Source: Lycium barbarum (lineage: Eukaryota; Streptophyta; Magnoliopsida; Solanales; Solanaceae). From it: 64,000 nt of DNA. Position 1 is the first letter of the stretch, and the number at the start of each line of letters is the position of its first letter. Positions 46,409-58,536 of this stretch are shown here, in pieces. Location of the stretch: assembly GCF_019175385.1 (NCBI RefSeq), contig NC_083342.1, forward strand, positions 119,164,376-119,228,375, given 5' to 3'. Position numbers and translations under genes: made by a program. The notes under the pieces were generated by a model. That model was not told the DNA's origin. It made no database searches and saw only the letters and a program-made list of their open reading frames with translations.

Positions 46409-49400
46409 TCACTGTTGGCTCTCTTCAAAAGGAATAACCTCCTCAGTAACATTTATAACTTCCTCAACTTCAACTTCCTTTGCTTCGTATTCCTCCTCTT
46501 CATCACTGGCTTCCCCATCGCGCAACTTCTCTCTCTCCATTTTCTCCTCTTCATGCAGCCGCTTCCACTCAGTAACCCATGCTTCCCATTCTTCTTTCAA
46601 CTTCCTTCGCTTCTCACGATCTTGCTCACTCAACAGCAATGAAACATCCTGATCCTCTGCTTCATACTTCTTGCTGTATTTCTTCAAGTTCTTAGCAATC
46701 TCTTCCTCTTTCTCCTTACTCAAGAAGGATGGTGGCCTGGGACGCCACAAATACTGCACACACAAGAGCATTGCTATATATGAGTATACTATAGGTCAAA
46801 TGTCATGCAATGGATATATTGAACATATTCCTTGAGAAAAACAGGCATATTCAAGCAGAGGATTCAAGCGCACAGCAAATACAAGACAACAGCCTGGGAA
46901 ATTGCGAAGCATATACACTCCTAGCAGTCAAAAGATAACAGGAATTGCCAATTGCGCGAACTGCATGGTAAAAACTGCAGGAAACCTAATACCTTAGTGC
47001 TGAGAAGACACAAGTCCCAGCACATTTAACTAACATAAACCCAGCCCTAGAACATCACGGAATTGTGTGCAAGGAAAGCAAATTGAAAGGGAAAAAAGGA
47101 GAGACCAATTATCAGTAACCATGCCAACATATAACCTAGGAGGCCGAATAAGTTGAGTCGTGTGACCAAGTCGCTAATAGATAGGAACAAGTACAGCAAA
47201 CAAAGATGGGTTACCTGGAAGAAATGATCCTTGAGTATCCTATACAGCAGCTTTCCATTGAAAGACCAAATGTTGAATCCATTTTCCATCTCATGAACTG
47301 AAGTAACAGCTGTCGCTACATACCTTGAATTGCACAATAAAGCAAAAAAGCATAAGGACCAAATAGGAAGGTCTTACAGAGCAAAACCGATGAGTAGAGC
47401 TAAATGCAATACCTTCCAGTGGGATCCCATTCAACATCTGTTGCCATAAAATGCTCAGCAGATGCCATGGTATCAAGCTCATCGACATCAAAGAACTCCA
47501 ACTGCCCATTGAAACCTTTCATTCCAGCCAAAATAAGGAAGCGGCCTCCAGGTGACCAGTAGAGAGCATTAGCCTGCTTTCCCTTGAGAGTTGTCAGCTT
47601 TGAAACACGGCCTGTGTTAGTGCCAGACCGCACAGAGTAGAAACTGACATCTGGCCTGGGGTTGTCACCATGGATGACAGCAAACCTGTGACCCTTCGGC
47701 TCCCAAGCAAATGCAATAATTTTATCATTCTTATTGTCAAGCTCCAAAACCTCAATTGGAATATCCCGTTCTTTGATTCTGAACAGCTCAAAACCAGTGT
47801 ATGTGCTTTTCTTAGTCTTCGTGTACCGGTCAACTTTGACAGCAAGGTAGTCTCCATTGCTTTGCCAATACATTTTACAATCACTCACACTGAAGAGATT
47901 CTTTTGCCTCAACTCCTCTTTGCTTGGGATTTGCACAAGACTGACCTGTAAATTTAACACAGGTTTAGTTCAAATGCAAATACAAGTAGTTCCTCCAAAT
48001 TACTGGTGACTTGCATAAAAGTTTAAGCACAAACCCTGGCAGGTTGATTTCCACATTCAGGAACAAAAAGTGAAAGAATTGGATCTGTTGGCGACCAGCT
48101 AAAATCCATAACATTTTCAACCTTGATAGATTTCTTGTCAATAAGCGAGAAAGTCTCTGTTTCATAAACAGAGATGACATTCTTTCCTATTCTTGCAAAG
48201 TACTTGTCCTCTTTACCACCACTCCACCTGAAATCATCTCAGAAAGAAAGTTAAAAGGTATTCCACCGCCCTTTTTTCATTATATTTCTGTGGCGTGGCA
48301 TTTATGTATGCACTCAAGCATGCAAGAGTTTGCAATGTTAGGAATAACTGAAAACAGGTCGTAGGAAAGGATAGGAAATGTCTCTAACAATAGGATCAAA
48401 GCTCACCTAAAAACTGGCCAAGCCACACCAGTAACACCTCCAGTTCCTCCAACTGCAAATTCATCAGCGCTTCCCTTGAAATCTCTCATCACTTTTCCAG
48501 TTCTCACATCAAAAATGTTTAGCACAACCCTCTGAAAGAAATCTGTATCAGAGAGAATCCAGTATGGCCACAACTGGATACACAAACACAATAAAGCTGG
48601 GACTTACGTGAGTGTCACGGGGGTTACTTGGTTCATGGCTGCTGTATGTCACCAGATACCTCTCACCGGGGGAGAAATCAATCAGCTTAACCTGCATTTA
48701 TAGCCTGTAGAGCTAAGTCACAGAAACCTGCAAAAGTTTATTATTAGAGAAATAAGCACAAAACTAACCTGAGGATGCGCATAGCGCATCAGGCGGTTGA
48801 AAGTGGTGGCACCACCCCAAATTGCAGCACCTTGTCTGTGAACTGTTGCCAAGTAAGTTCCCATAGGGGACCATTGAACAAAACTCTCAGTCCAGAACTG
48901 CACCCAAACAGACATCATTAGCAAAGTTTAAGTAAATAAATATCCTTTAAAGCAGGCACTTTATTTTTTGAAAATATGACACTCTAAACAGTAAAAATTA
49001 GAACAACCATTAGTAGACAGCTAAATGAGCACAAAGAGAAAATAAATACACTCACGGTGCGTTTATAAACAAGCTCCGGTTTCTTTTGTCTTGCATCATT
49101 CCAGAGGACCTCTGTGTCATTGCCAGCCCGAATCACGTACTGGTCTCTAGCTTTCTCATCAGTAAGCCACTGTTGCAGATTCTCCTGCCAGTGATACGAA
49201 CATCTCAGCAATAGTAGATGAATGAAAAACTAATACTAGCACTTAAGACTCGGTGCTGGCCGAGGGAAAAAACAGAGCTGGTGAAGAGCCTAACCCCTGG
49301 AACATAAGGCTTGATCTCTGGAGGAGCCCACACATCTGGAACCTCCATTAATTTCTCAATGTCTTCAAATGCGTTAACAGCAAATATATGTGACCTATCT

Positions 49401-51592
49401 AACTTGTATCCATGTGTCTTCTCCCTACTCAGATCAGCTTCCTAAAGAAGAAAAGAACAGCAACATGATGCTGGTTAGCCAAACAAACCTATGCCAACTT
49501 CAATCACATCAAGTGGACTACATAAACAGGCATGGAGAACTGGATAAACAAATTATAATCCATGAACATCAGAAATTTTGAAATACTAGTCATGCATCAC
49601 CAAGGTGGAGCTCCTAGTTTGTCTATACATCTCAACAACAAATCACTCACAAATTGACAAGAGCATAGAATTGAATATGAGTTTTGGCTCCTCTTTTGAG
49701 GTAATGCCTATTCGGAAATGCATAAATAGTCATGTAAACTTGATGCGACTTTTTACTGATATTTTGCTAATAAACTAGTAGCGCCAGAATACTGGTCAGT
49801 CTCAAATGTTGAAGATCCATTTATTCCTTTTAGTTCATATTGTTGGATATCACAATCAAAAAAAGTAGATAAACAAGTGAACACTGAACAACTTCCTGCA
49901 ATTAGTAAGCCACGGATCACAACACTCAAACCATATAAATTCCTCATATCCACATCACACAGACACAACTTAAAGAACAACATCCAGAATGCAGCCAAGA
50001 CATGTTCATCTAACTAAAGAATAGACCATGACACTTCACAATTCCTCAGTGCACATGACATGGTGCTAGCCCATGAGCATTTTACTCCTTTTGCTGAACT
50101 TTCAATTTTTACATATTTTTTATCCATTCATAACCATATAATATATTTCCTAGGCTAAGTAAGATATATGTACATAGAAAGTGCTAATCAACACTCGACA
50201 CAGAATCAACATATTCACCTGGTACAAACATAAAGATGGTAGAAAAATTAATAAATCACATCTCTTTTGATGAAGAAATTAATAAAATCACATCTCTTGA
50301 CAATTCAATTACAAGGCGCACGCATTCTATAGAATGAGATACTCTGTCGCTGCTAAATAGGCAAATTGGAGTACCTGAGGAGTATTATACTCGATGAAGC
50401 AGTACCCAACGGTTTTTTGAGTCTCCTTATCAACAGGCATCCAGAGACCACCCTCCTTAATAACACCAAGTTGGCTGTAAATTTTCCGAACTACTCCTTC
50501 CAATTTCTCAAATTTCTCTTTAGGCACCACTGGAAGATTGTCCACCACCAGTATGTTCCGAAAACCATTATCAAACTCCAAGGAGTCCTCTTCCATCACG
50601 GCGTCATCGTCGCTGCCCTCATCACATCCAGAAACAGCAAAAAAACAAAACCCAAGAAAAAGCTTCAAATAACCCCATTTTCACAACATATGAGCCAAAA
50701 AAAACACAATTTTTAATAAGACGAATCTAAACTTTAGAGTAACAAAACAAAATTAAGCAGAAAACATATAAATCCATATATAAATCAAGATACTGACCTG
50801 GGTATGAAAATATAAATCTAGATTTTAAAACCCACAAACTCAAAAACCCAAGAGAAACCCTAAATATTCTATCTTCTCAATAAAAAGGATCTGTTGAAAC
50901 TTTACAGCAAAGACAGTAAAAATCCATATATAAATAGAGATTGTTGACCTGGGTTCAAAACCTAAGACTAAAAAACCACAATGCAAAACCTAAGATATTA
51001 AAAAACCACAAATCCAAAACGCAGGAATATAACATTAAAAATCAAATCTTCACAACATATGAACCGTATTTGCAAACTCAATAAAAGAACGTTAATAGAA
51101 ATCCAAACTTCACATCATAGAATAGAAACCCAGACATAAAAGTCCATATAGAAAATCAATCAAGTATTGAACTAGGTACGAATATCATAATAATAAAAGC
51201 AACAAAAAAGAACTTCTTTATTTACAGAAACACATAAAAGTGGAAGCAAAAAATCAAGATTAAGACCTAAGTATGCCAAAATCAGTATATTGAACTGAGT
51301 AGGAATATATGTATACATCTATTATAATAAAACCAACAAACTCTAACACCTGATAAAAACGCTAAACAATTCCAATCTTCAGAGCATATCAACCAAACCC
51401 ATAATCCAAAACTCAAGAAATTAACAAAAAATCAAGCTTTATAGCAAATAAACAAAACCCATAAACATAAACAGATAAAAGTACATGTACAGTACAAAAA
51501 AACTGCTTTCTTTACAGAAACACATAAAGGTGAGAGCAAAAAAATCAAGATTGAGACCTGGGTATGCAAAATCAGTATATTGAACTGAGTAG

Positions 51593-51643
<51 letters not shown>

Positions 51644-51970
51644 CAACAAACTGTAACACCCAATAAAAACGCTATATCAACCAAACCCATAAATTAAAAC
51701 TCAAGAAATCAACAAAAAATAAGACTTTACAGCAAAGAAACAAAACCCTTAACCATGAACAGATAAAAGTACATATACAAGACTAAAAAAACTACATTCT
51801 TTACAGACACACATAAAAGTGGAAGCAAAAAAAAATCAAGATTGAGACCTGGGTATGCCACAATCTTCACCAGGTGGAAGATTAATGGAATCAAGATCGA
51901 TTTGGGTAATATCCACACCAAGCTTATCAGCTAAATTTCTGATTTCTTCCATAGATACCACATCCGCCAT
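46409..51970 (-). CDS. EIF3B: eukaryotic translation initiation factor 3 subunit B
   Basis: eIF3b is a core scaffold of eIF3, which recruits the 40S subunit and mRNA in cytosolic translation initiation. Eleven exons (minus strand): 51970-51849, 50612-50375, 49441-49295, 49184-49056, 48897-48769, 48691-48608, 48531-48407, 48227-48035, 47945-47413, 47323-47215, 46753-46409, giving 717 aa, close to the usual plant length. An acidic N-terminus (DDDAVMEEDSLEFD) precedes an RRM (about residues 60-140; RNILVVDNLPVV, GYCFIEYNTPQ). A WD40-like propeller follows (FVQWSPMGTYLATV, DVEWDPTGR). The C-terminal helical, acidic tail ends near EEEEYEAKEVEVEEV and FEESQQ. All phases close with GT-AG introns. 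The first acceptor is the GGCAG before CGACGATGAC, chosen because upstream alternatives break the frame. The start is the first ATG, in AATCATGGCG context. Confidence 0.95.
50613..51848 (-). repeat. EIF3B intron 1 with about 300-bp tandem repeats
   Basis: Intron 1 holds about three copies of a roughly 300-bp unit. Plus-strand landmarks: AATCAAGATTGAGACCTGGG at about 51544 and 51836 with a diverged copy at about 51254; ACAGAAACACATAAA at about 51228, 51518 and 51803; and ACCAACAAACT at about 51333 and 51641. The unit includes the exon 1/intron 1 donor, so the donor sequence CCCAG/GTCTCAATC recurs inside the intron. Two shorter GACCTGGGT fragments lie near 50797 and 50946. Confidence 0.8.
51595..51639. 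repeat. (AT)n microsatellite in EIF3B intron 1
   Basis: About 22 AT units within one tandem-repeat copy. The neighbouring copy has only ATATATGTATACAT here, so the microsatellite expanded after the duplication. Confidence 0.95.
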
Positions 51971-52250
51971 GATTGAAAGAACTCTACCTTTTTAAGCTCT
52001 TTGTTTAACTTTTTTGCGGTGTTCAATTCGACTATGAGATTGTTCTGAGATAGCCACCTTTGAAGCTGAAGGCACAAGTGTGAGAGCTTTGTAGGGATAG
52101 AGAGCAACACGGACACACAAAGGATGTTACTAGGGTTTTAATGTAGTTGAGGTTACCCTGATTTTCTGATCCGGGTAAATGGGTCGGTTCTGCGGGCTAT
52201 ATCCTGATGGAGCTTTTTTGTTTGGATTATTTGTACTTATTTTTTGTTCC
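51971..52250 (-). promoter_or_regulatory. EIF3B promoter and leader
   Basis: On the minus strand this region carries a telo-box AAACCCTA (52138-52131), about 165 bases before the ATG. Telo-boxes are common upstream of plant ribosomal-protein and translation-factor genes. A TATA-like GGATATAGCC lies farther upstream at about 52195-52204. The transcription start is not determined. Confidence 0.5.
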
Positions 52251-52868
52251 TATTTTGTGTTGGTTTTTAATTATTGTCTCTCAACGGAAATAAGAGTAAC
52301 TTTTTCGAGGGATATAAGTTTATAATTTGTATCCCGCTAGGTATAAAAAAGTTCAATTTTGAAGGGCAACAATTAAAAATCAGCCAATTTGAAGAGCAAA
52401 CCATGCAATTTCTTCTTTTTTTTTCCTGAATTTGGATCCTTTTTACATTTTTACATTGCAAATTACATGCGTAAATAATAGTAATACTTATGGCGGCCTT
52501 TTAACCAATTTTCACCCACGAATTAGTGTTAAATAACTATGTGTATTAATTACATTAAACTAATTTTAAAATTATAAAATGAAAATGTTTAATAGTTATT
52601 CTTTGTTATTAATTGACACGTTAGTTACTTAGAAGTTAAGCTTAATGAATAAATTTTAGTCTCAAAATATGTTACCATTGTCAAAAAATAAATTAGTCTC
52701 AAAATCATCCATACATGATTAAAACGTGTTAAGCGAGTTGAGTCGAATAGGCGCAATCAAACTGGGACTTGACAAGGTCGGACTTTGACCGAGTCTTAAC
52801 CAAATCGAGTCAAGTTTAGTCAAATTTCGACTCAAATCAAGTCAGGTTGGGCCAAAATTTAAGTATAA
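52251..52868. other. intergenic, no gene seen
   Basis: A/T-rich sequence. At about 52740-52850 there are repeated GAGTCGAAT/GAGTCAAGT/CAAGTCAGG words, a degenerate short repeat. Confidence 0.45.
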
Positions 52869-52895
52869 CTAGTTAATTGACCCGCGCGAGTTTGC
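52869..52895 (-). other. candidate Helitron 3' terminus (minus strand)
   Basis: On the minus strand the order is ACTCGCGCGGGT (imperfect hairpin with one G-T wobble), CAATTAA, CTAG, T. This resembles a Helitron end with a short spacer. No 5' TC end was located, so the extent of any element to the right is unknown. Confidence 0.35.
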
Positions 52896-53059
52896 TTTGT
52901 AAATTTAATAGATGTAAAAAAGATAATAATAAATTATAGAACAAAATATAAATAATATTTGACCTTAGAATACATAAATAGTTAAGATGAAAAATCAAAC
53001 GGGTGAGTGTGAGTCAAAAAAATACACATGAAAAAAATAGAAAAACAAATTCAAATAAA

Positions 53060-53172
53060 TTAAAGGGATAACTACATGATATAACAAACATATAGTGGGT
53101 ATTGACATTTAGTAGCTATAGTTTAATTTAATTACTTCTCATAGCAAATATTTGTGTATTAATACCATTTAG

Positions 53173-53224
<52 letters not shown>

Positions 53225-54115
53225 AAATAGAATACTCATTCCACTATTCACTTCCAACCCATCCCTCCCATCTCTCTCCCCCCTCTTCTCCCCACTGCTC
53301 TGCCGTCGGCCACCACCGCTGCCGGAGCTCCGGCTAAAATGTCGTGCCCCTTCGCCACCGTCACTGCCAGCCCCTTCCTTTTTTCCTTTCTTCTTCGGTG
53401 CCAAAAAGGAAAAAAACACTCAGATCTACGCCGGAAAAGCCCCAATAGCGACGGATCTGAGCATTGTTGAAAGCAAAAACGAAAAAAAAGCTCAGATCTA
53501 TGGCGGATCTGAGCAGTGCAGCCGACGGTGGCTTCTCCGGAGAAGAACAAAAAAACTTAGATCTACGTCGGAAAAAAAATGTTGTCGTTGTATTAGTCAG
53601 AATTTTTTCCGGTCAGATCTGGAAAAAATCTAGATTTTCGCTGTATTTGTTGTATATTTACTGTGTATACAATATTTTTCGCTTGTATTTGGTGTATACA
53701 TACCGGAAAATATAGCGTACTTGTTAATTTTTTGGTGTATCTATATTGTATACAGTATTTTTCGCCTATATTTGTTGTATACATACCGAAAAATATGGCA
53801 TATTTGTTAATTTTTTGGTGTATGAATGTTTGATACTGTATTTTTCGTCTGTATCTGTTGTATAAATATGGAAAATATGATGTATTTGTGTAATTATTGG
53901 TGTATATGTATTCAGTTTTTACTCGTTGTATTCATGAATACAGCAAGCCAATTTATGAATACAGATAGTTATTTTATGAATACAGTTGGAAAAAAAATTG
54001 TTATATTCATGAATACAACTAAAAAAAAAATTGAATACACATGTGGGAGCTGGGCTGATTTGCTACAGAACGTAAATATTGAAACATTAGCTATGCAGCT
54101 TGATTAAACCCCAAA
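53060..54115 (-). repeat. TGTATT-rich composite repeat, copy 3 (inverse orientation)
   Basis: It opens with GATATAACAAACATATAGTG and TTTAGTAGCTATAGTTTAAT. A pyrimidine-rich CCCATCTCTCTCCCCCCTCT plus a GC-rich GCCGGAGCTCCGG block follows (about 53240-53560), then many TGTATT/GTATACA words (53640-54030), ending near GCTATGCAGCTTGATTAAAC. The block order is the reverse of copies 1 and 2, so this copy is inverted. The open frames on both strands over the GC-rich block show no known domain. Confidence 0.5.
53178..53218. repeat. (TA)n microsatellite
   Basis: About 20 TA units within the third composite repeat. Confidence 0.95.
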
Positions 54116-54174
54116 TGTTTACTATTTATGTAAAATGCCCTAAATTAAATTTCTTACTAGAAAGGAATCAAAAT

Positions 54175-54521
54175 TAACCTGTTTGGCCAAGCTTCTAAAA
54201 TCAGCTTATTTTGAAAAGTACTTTTTTAAAAAAGTATTTTTTGTGAAAAACAGTTTGTGTTTGACCAATTAATTTAAAAAACACGTTTGAGCAGCAATTA
54301 GCGCTTGACCAAGCTTTTAAAAAGTGTTTTTAAGTGTATTTTTCTCAAAAGTGCTTCCGGGGAAAAGTTACTTTTTTAGTTTTGAAAAACTGCTTTTGCT
54401 ACTCCCCAAAGTACTTATTTTCTCCCAAAAGCTTGGCTAAACACCTCACTTTTTTAAAATGAGCACTTTTTGAAAAAAATAAGTACGTTTGGAGAAAAAT
54501 AAGCTTGGCCAAATAGGCTAT
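54175..54521. mobile_element. palindromic MITE, about 345 bp
   Basis: CCTGTTTGGCCAAGCTT (54179-54195) is matched, inverted, by AAGCTTGGCCAAATAGG (54501-54517). The interior is strongly self-complementary (AAAAGTGCTTC, AAAGTACTT). GTTTGGCCAAGCTT ends are typical of hAT-like MITEs in dicots. The exact target-site duplication is not clear. Confidence 0.75.
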
Positions 54522-56780
54522 AATTCTGATTTCATTGAAAAAAAATTTATGTAGCATGTCTTCTCTCATCCTTCCTTCCTATTTAAATATTATTCAGACA
54601 TATTGCTATCAATTTCTATATATGAAATTGAGGGACATTAACCCGGTTATGTTGCATGCCTTGTTGATCAGAAAATATATTTATTTATGAATTTTTACAA
54701 AAAAAGTTGAAATCCGTTGGCTTACGTCCTCCCTAGTTCTGGCTTGTTGCAATATTCATAGTGTTAATATCTTGCTCTTTCCTTCAAGGTCAAAGACGGT
54801 TTCTTTGTGTTATTCATTAATCGACATAGCACTAATTTCTTGCTCATGTCCTCGCATAATTCTTGTGTTCTTCATTAATCATCATAGCGAGAATTTCTTG
54901 CTCCCTCGCTCAATCTGTTTGATTTCTTTTTCACTGTCTTTGAATCCTTCTCTTTTGAACCAAAGCATTTCTTTAACCAAAATAAAAAGAAGTGATCACA
55001 ATGACATAATAAAATACAAACTAATATTAAACAAAAGTTTGTCAATATTCCTAAACACCAAAGAGGTGATAAATCAATAAAAAGTGCACTAATATTCATA
55101 CCTAAATCCATGAAGGGTTTTTTTTTTTGTTGAGAAAATTGCTTGGCATTTTGGTAAATGATCGATGAATGAATGTAGATAAACTCAACAATAACCATCC
55201 AAAATGTCACGGACAAACTACAATGCGCGCCGGTGAAATATACATTGATAAATATAAATAAACTCAATAATGACTGACAAAAGATTGTGATTAAACTATA
55301 ACACCGATAAAACATGTCGTTCTAAAAAGCAAAGTTTTAAAATATTACTAACAAATAATTAAATTTTCATCAAATATATCTCCATAACAATGTTTCATAT
55401 GTAAAGAAATAGATCAATCATCATACGTCAGATATCTTAAAAGTTAGTGAATTAAAGTAGTAAAATCCGCAATAGATGTTTTAACTTTTGAGAGAAATTT
55501 TTAATCTCATCGTGAAAAATTGGATTATTGTTGAAGAACTTTTTAAAACTTTGAACTTCCTAATGATTTCCTTTTTGTAATCTACGTAATTATTCACACC
55601 AGTCTGACATAAGAAAACGGAATTATGAACTGTAATGGATAACAAAAAGTGAGATGAAAGTAATAAATTTAAAAAGATAAGGATGAGAAATGGCAACTTT
55701 TATAGTTTTATGCAATATTGCAATTAACTCTTTTAAATAGAGGCAAATCTAGGATTAAAAAGAAGAAGAAAAAAATATAGTAAATGAAAATTGATCCCTA
55801 ATCCTCTAAATAAATAACTCAATCTTCAATCAAATGCACTATTTTATCTTTTTATAGCATGTGCTTCAGAAGTTAATATTATATTAATTTTAAAAAATAT
55901 ATACATAATACCTAATTTTATTGAAAGATCATGAGTTCACGTGATCAAAAAAATTAATACATAACTTCGCCCCTGCTTTTTCAGACAAGCCTTTTTTTAA
56001 TTATAAGTATTATTTTAAATTGGGAAAAGTCAAAATTCTATTAAAAAAGATAAATACTAATGTTGGCTTATAGAGCGCCACATCATCGGATCTATATTCT
56101 GCAATATATATATTGAACAGGGAGCATTGCTAGGCCTACTTGGAGGTTTATTATTTTAATAAGTATTATATTTAACAAGTACTTTTCAATGTTAGTATAG
56201 AATAAAAGAGTTACGAATCCTAAATATATTTCAATTATATTTTAAATTAGACATTATAATCCCGTTATATAATTCTGGTATTATAATCTCTTCATACAGT
56301 CTCGATACAAGTTGTTCACCGATCGAACGATCTTATACAACTATTTGTGGGATAAGGGGGTTAGTGTAATGAAATAACTTGTAAGATTATTTTATGGCAG
56401 AACACCTAAACACCTTCCCCTCCCCACCCTAAATCTCCCTTAAACTATATTTGGTCCTAGTTATCCAGCATTTGACATTTAAATGATAGTCCGTACTTGA
56501 TTTTTCTATAATTCAAGTAATTTCAAATAATGTTTGGCGTGTAAGAATGTACAAAATCTAATATACCATTTCGTTTTTATTATATGATCAGTTGCTCGGG
56601 AAATAAATCCCACCTACGCTTCAACATTAATTAATTAATTAATTTAAAAACAATTGTTAATTCCCTCCAAAGTCAAACTTGTTGCAATTAGAATCCTAAG
56701 TTTACTATATTTGTAATTCCTTTTCTTTCTCCTATTAGGAGTAAGTACATTACAGAATCATGAAATATTTCCATAAATAA
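54522..56780. other. intergenic, no gene seen
   Basis: A/T-rich. At about 54770-54905 an imperfect repeat of the TTCTTGCTC...TTCATTAATC...CATAGC type is present in about three copies. No supported frame. The last few hundred bases lead into the ATase promoter. Confidence 0.45.
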
Positions 56781-56836
56781 AGAACCTAGTGAATATCTCT
56801 CTAGGTTGGTTCATAACGCCATAGTACTCCTATTCC

Positions 56837-56844
56837 TATATATA
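56837..56844 (+). promoter_or_regulatory. TATA box of the ATase gene
   Basis: TATATATA after TTCC, 65 bases before the ATG. It predicts a short leader of roughly 30 bases. Confidence 0.6.
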
Positions 56845-56901
56845 GTCATCATTGTTTTGCCTGTGTAGTTTGTAAATATTCGCTGGTGTTTCCTGCCAGT
56901 C

Positions 56902-58536
56902 ATGGCCGCCAATGTCTCTGCTACTGTTGCCACCTGCAGCAATATACTCAACAAACAACACTGCTTGTGTTCTCCTTGCAGGACAACTCCATCGTATAAA
57001 AACCTCCTAATTAAACCGTATCAACAACAACGTCTCTTTATCTCCAAGAACCTGAACCCCCGGCCCTTTGCCGCCATTGTTGTTAATTCGTCGTGTAAGT
57101 TAAACAATGTGGATCCACAACATGACCATTATTCGGACAACAAGGACGACAAGCCTAGGGAAGAGTGTGGAGTGGTTGGCATCTATGGTGATCCAGACGC
57201 CTCGCGCCTATGCTACTTGGCACTCCACGCGCTTCAACACCGTGGTCAAGAAGGTGCTGGTATGGTTACCGTCCATAATAAAGTTCTCAAATCAGCTACA
57301 GGTATTGGTTTGGTCTCAGATGTGTTCAACGAGTCGAAACTTGATCAACTCCCTGGTGACATAACTATTGGTCACGTTAGGTATTCCACTGCTGCTGGCT
57401 CTTCTTCAATGCTGAAAAACATTCAGCCTTTCGTTGCTAGTTCTAAATTTGTATCCTGTGGTGTTGCTCACAATGGTAATTTTGTGAATTACCAATTGCT
57501 TCGCACTGAACTTGAAGGGAAGGGGTCGATTTTCAGTACCACCTCGGATACTGAGGTGGTACTTCACCTTATAGCAAAATCAAAGGCGAGGTCGTTTGTT
57601 TTGAGGATTCTTGAGGCTTGTGAGAAGCTTCGAGGAGCTTACTCTATGGTGTTTGTGACCGAGGACGGTAAGCTAGTGGCAGTAAGGGACCCGTTTGGGT
57701 TCAGGCCATTGGTTATGGGTAGAAGGAGCAATGGTGCTATTGTTTTTGCCTCGGAGACATGTGCTTTGGACTTGGTTGAGGCTAAATACGAAAGGGAGGT
57801 CCATCCTGGTGAGGTAGTACTAGTAGATGATACTACTAAAGAAATTCAATCAATGTATCTTCTTCAGCCTCATCCTCCTAAACCTAAATCTTGCATCTTT
57901 GAGCATATTTACTTTGCTCAGCCCAATTCAATAGTATTTGGGAGGTCAGTTTACGAGTCTAGACATGCTTTCGGGGAAATCCTTGCTACAGTGTCCCCTG
58001 TGGATGACTGTGATGTTGTGATAGCAGTTCCAGATTCGGGCGTTGTTGCAGCACTTGGTTATGCAGCTAAATCAGGTGTACCATATCAACAAGGCTTAAT
58101 CAGGTCACACTATGTTGGCAGGACATTTATTGAGCCATCACAGAAGATTAGGGATTTCGGGGTGAATCTTAAGCTGTCACCAGTTAAAGCAGTATTGGAG
58201 GGGAAAAAAGTGGTTGTTGTGGATGATTCAATCGTCAGAGGGACGACCTCGTCGAAGATTGTAAGGATGTTAAAGGAGGCAGGGGCAAAAGAGGTCCATA
58301 TGAGGATTGCAAGCCCTCCAATTATAGCTTCTTGTTACTATGGGATAGACACTCCTAGTACAGATGAATTGATATCTAACAGGATGAACGTCGAGGAGAT
58401 TAGGAAGTTTATTGGGGCTGATTCTCTAGCCTTTCTGCCATCTGATAGCTTTAGTAAGTTATTAGGCAGTGATCATACAAACTTTTGTTATGCTTGCTTT
58501 TCAGGCAAGTATCCACTCCACTTTGATCAACCATAG
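56902..58536 (+). CDS. ASE: amidophosphoribosyltransferase, plastid (ATase/GPAT)
   Basis: First committed enzyme of de novo purine synthesis: PRPP plus glutamine gives 5-phosphoribosylamine, glutamate and pyrophosphate, in the plastid stroma. Intronless, 544 aa. Residues 1 to about 85 are Ser/Asn/Lys-rich with few acidic residues early on, like a transit peptide plus propeptide. The class II glutaminase domain begins at the nucleophile Cys89 (EECGVVGIYG). The phosphoribosyltransferase domain carries the PRPP loop VVVVDDSIVRGTT (437-449). Four cysteines match the [4Fe-4S] ligands of Bacillus-type PurF: C331, C478, C529 and C532. The start is the first ATG of the frame, in GTCATGGCC context. 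ASE is the Arabidopsis family symbol; which paralogue this is cannot be told. Confidence 0.95.
   Translation: MAANVSATVATCSNILNKQHCLCSPCRTTPSYKNLLIKPYQQQRLFISKNLNPRPFAAIVVNSSCKLNNVDPQHDHYSDNKDDKPREECGVVGIYGDPDASRLCYLALHALQHRGQEGAGMVTVHNKVLKSATGIGLVSDVFNESKLDQLPGDITIGHVRYSTAAGSSSMLKNIQPFVASSKFVSCGVAHNGNFVNYQLLRTELEGKGSIFSTTSDTEVVLHLIAKSKARSFVLRILEACEKLRGAYSMVFVTEDGKLVAVRDPFGFRPLVMGRRSNGAIVFASETCALDLVEAKYEREVHPGEVVLVDDTTKEIQSMYLLQPHPPKPKSCIFEHIYFAQPNSIVFGRSVYESRHAFGEILATVSPVDDCDVVIAVPDSGVVAALGYAAKSGVPYQQGLIRSHYVGRTFIEPSQKIRDFGVNLKLSPVKAVLEGKKVVVVDDSIVRGTTSSKIVRMLKEAGAKEVHMRIASPPIIASCYYGIDTPSTDELISNRMNVEEIRKFIGADSLAFLPSDSFSKLLGSDHTNFCYACFSGKYPLHFDQP

Noticed and set aside
46403..46642. Forward-strand frames overlapping EIF3B exons (also near 47670 and 50366).
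   Set aside because: They are antisense shadows of the highly constrained EIF3B exons.
53248..53550. A 100-codon reverse-strand frame in the third composite repeat.
   Set aside because: It is Arg/Gly-rich from the GC-rich core, has no known domain, and no splice partners were seen.
54875..55315. A 146-codon reverse-strand frame rich in F, I, L and S.
   Set aside because: It lies in A/T-rich intergenic DNA over short imperfect repeats, without conserved motifs or splice context.
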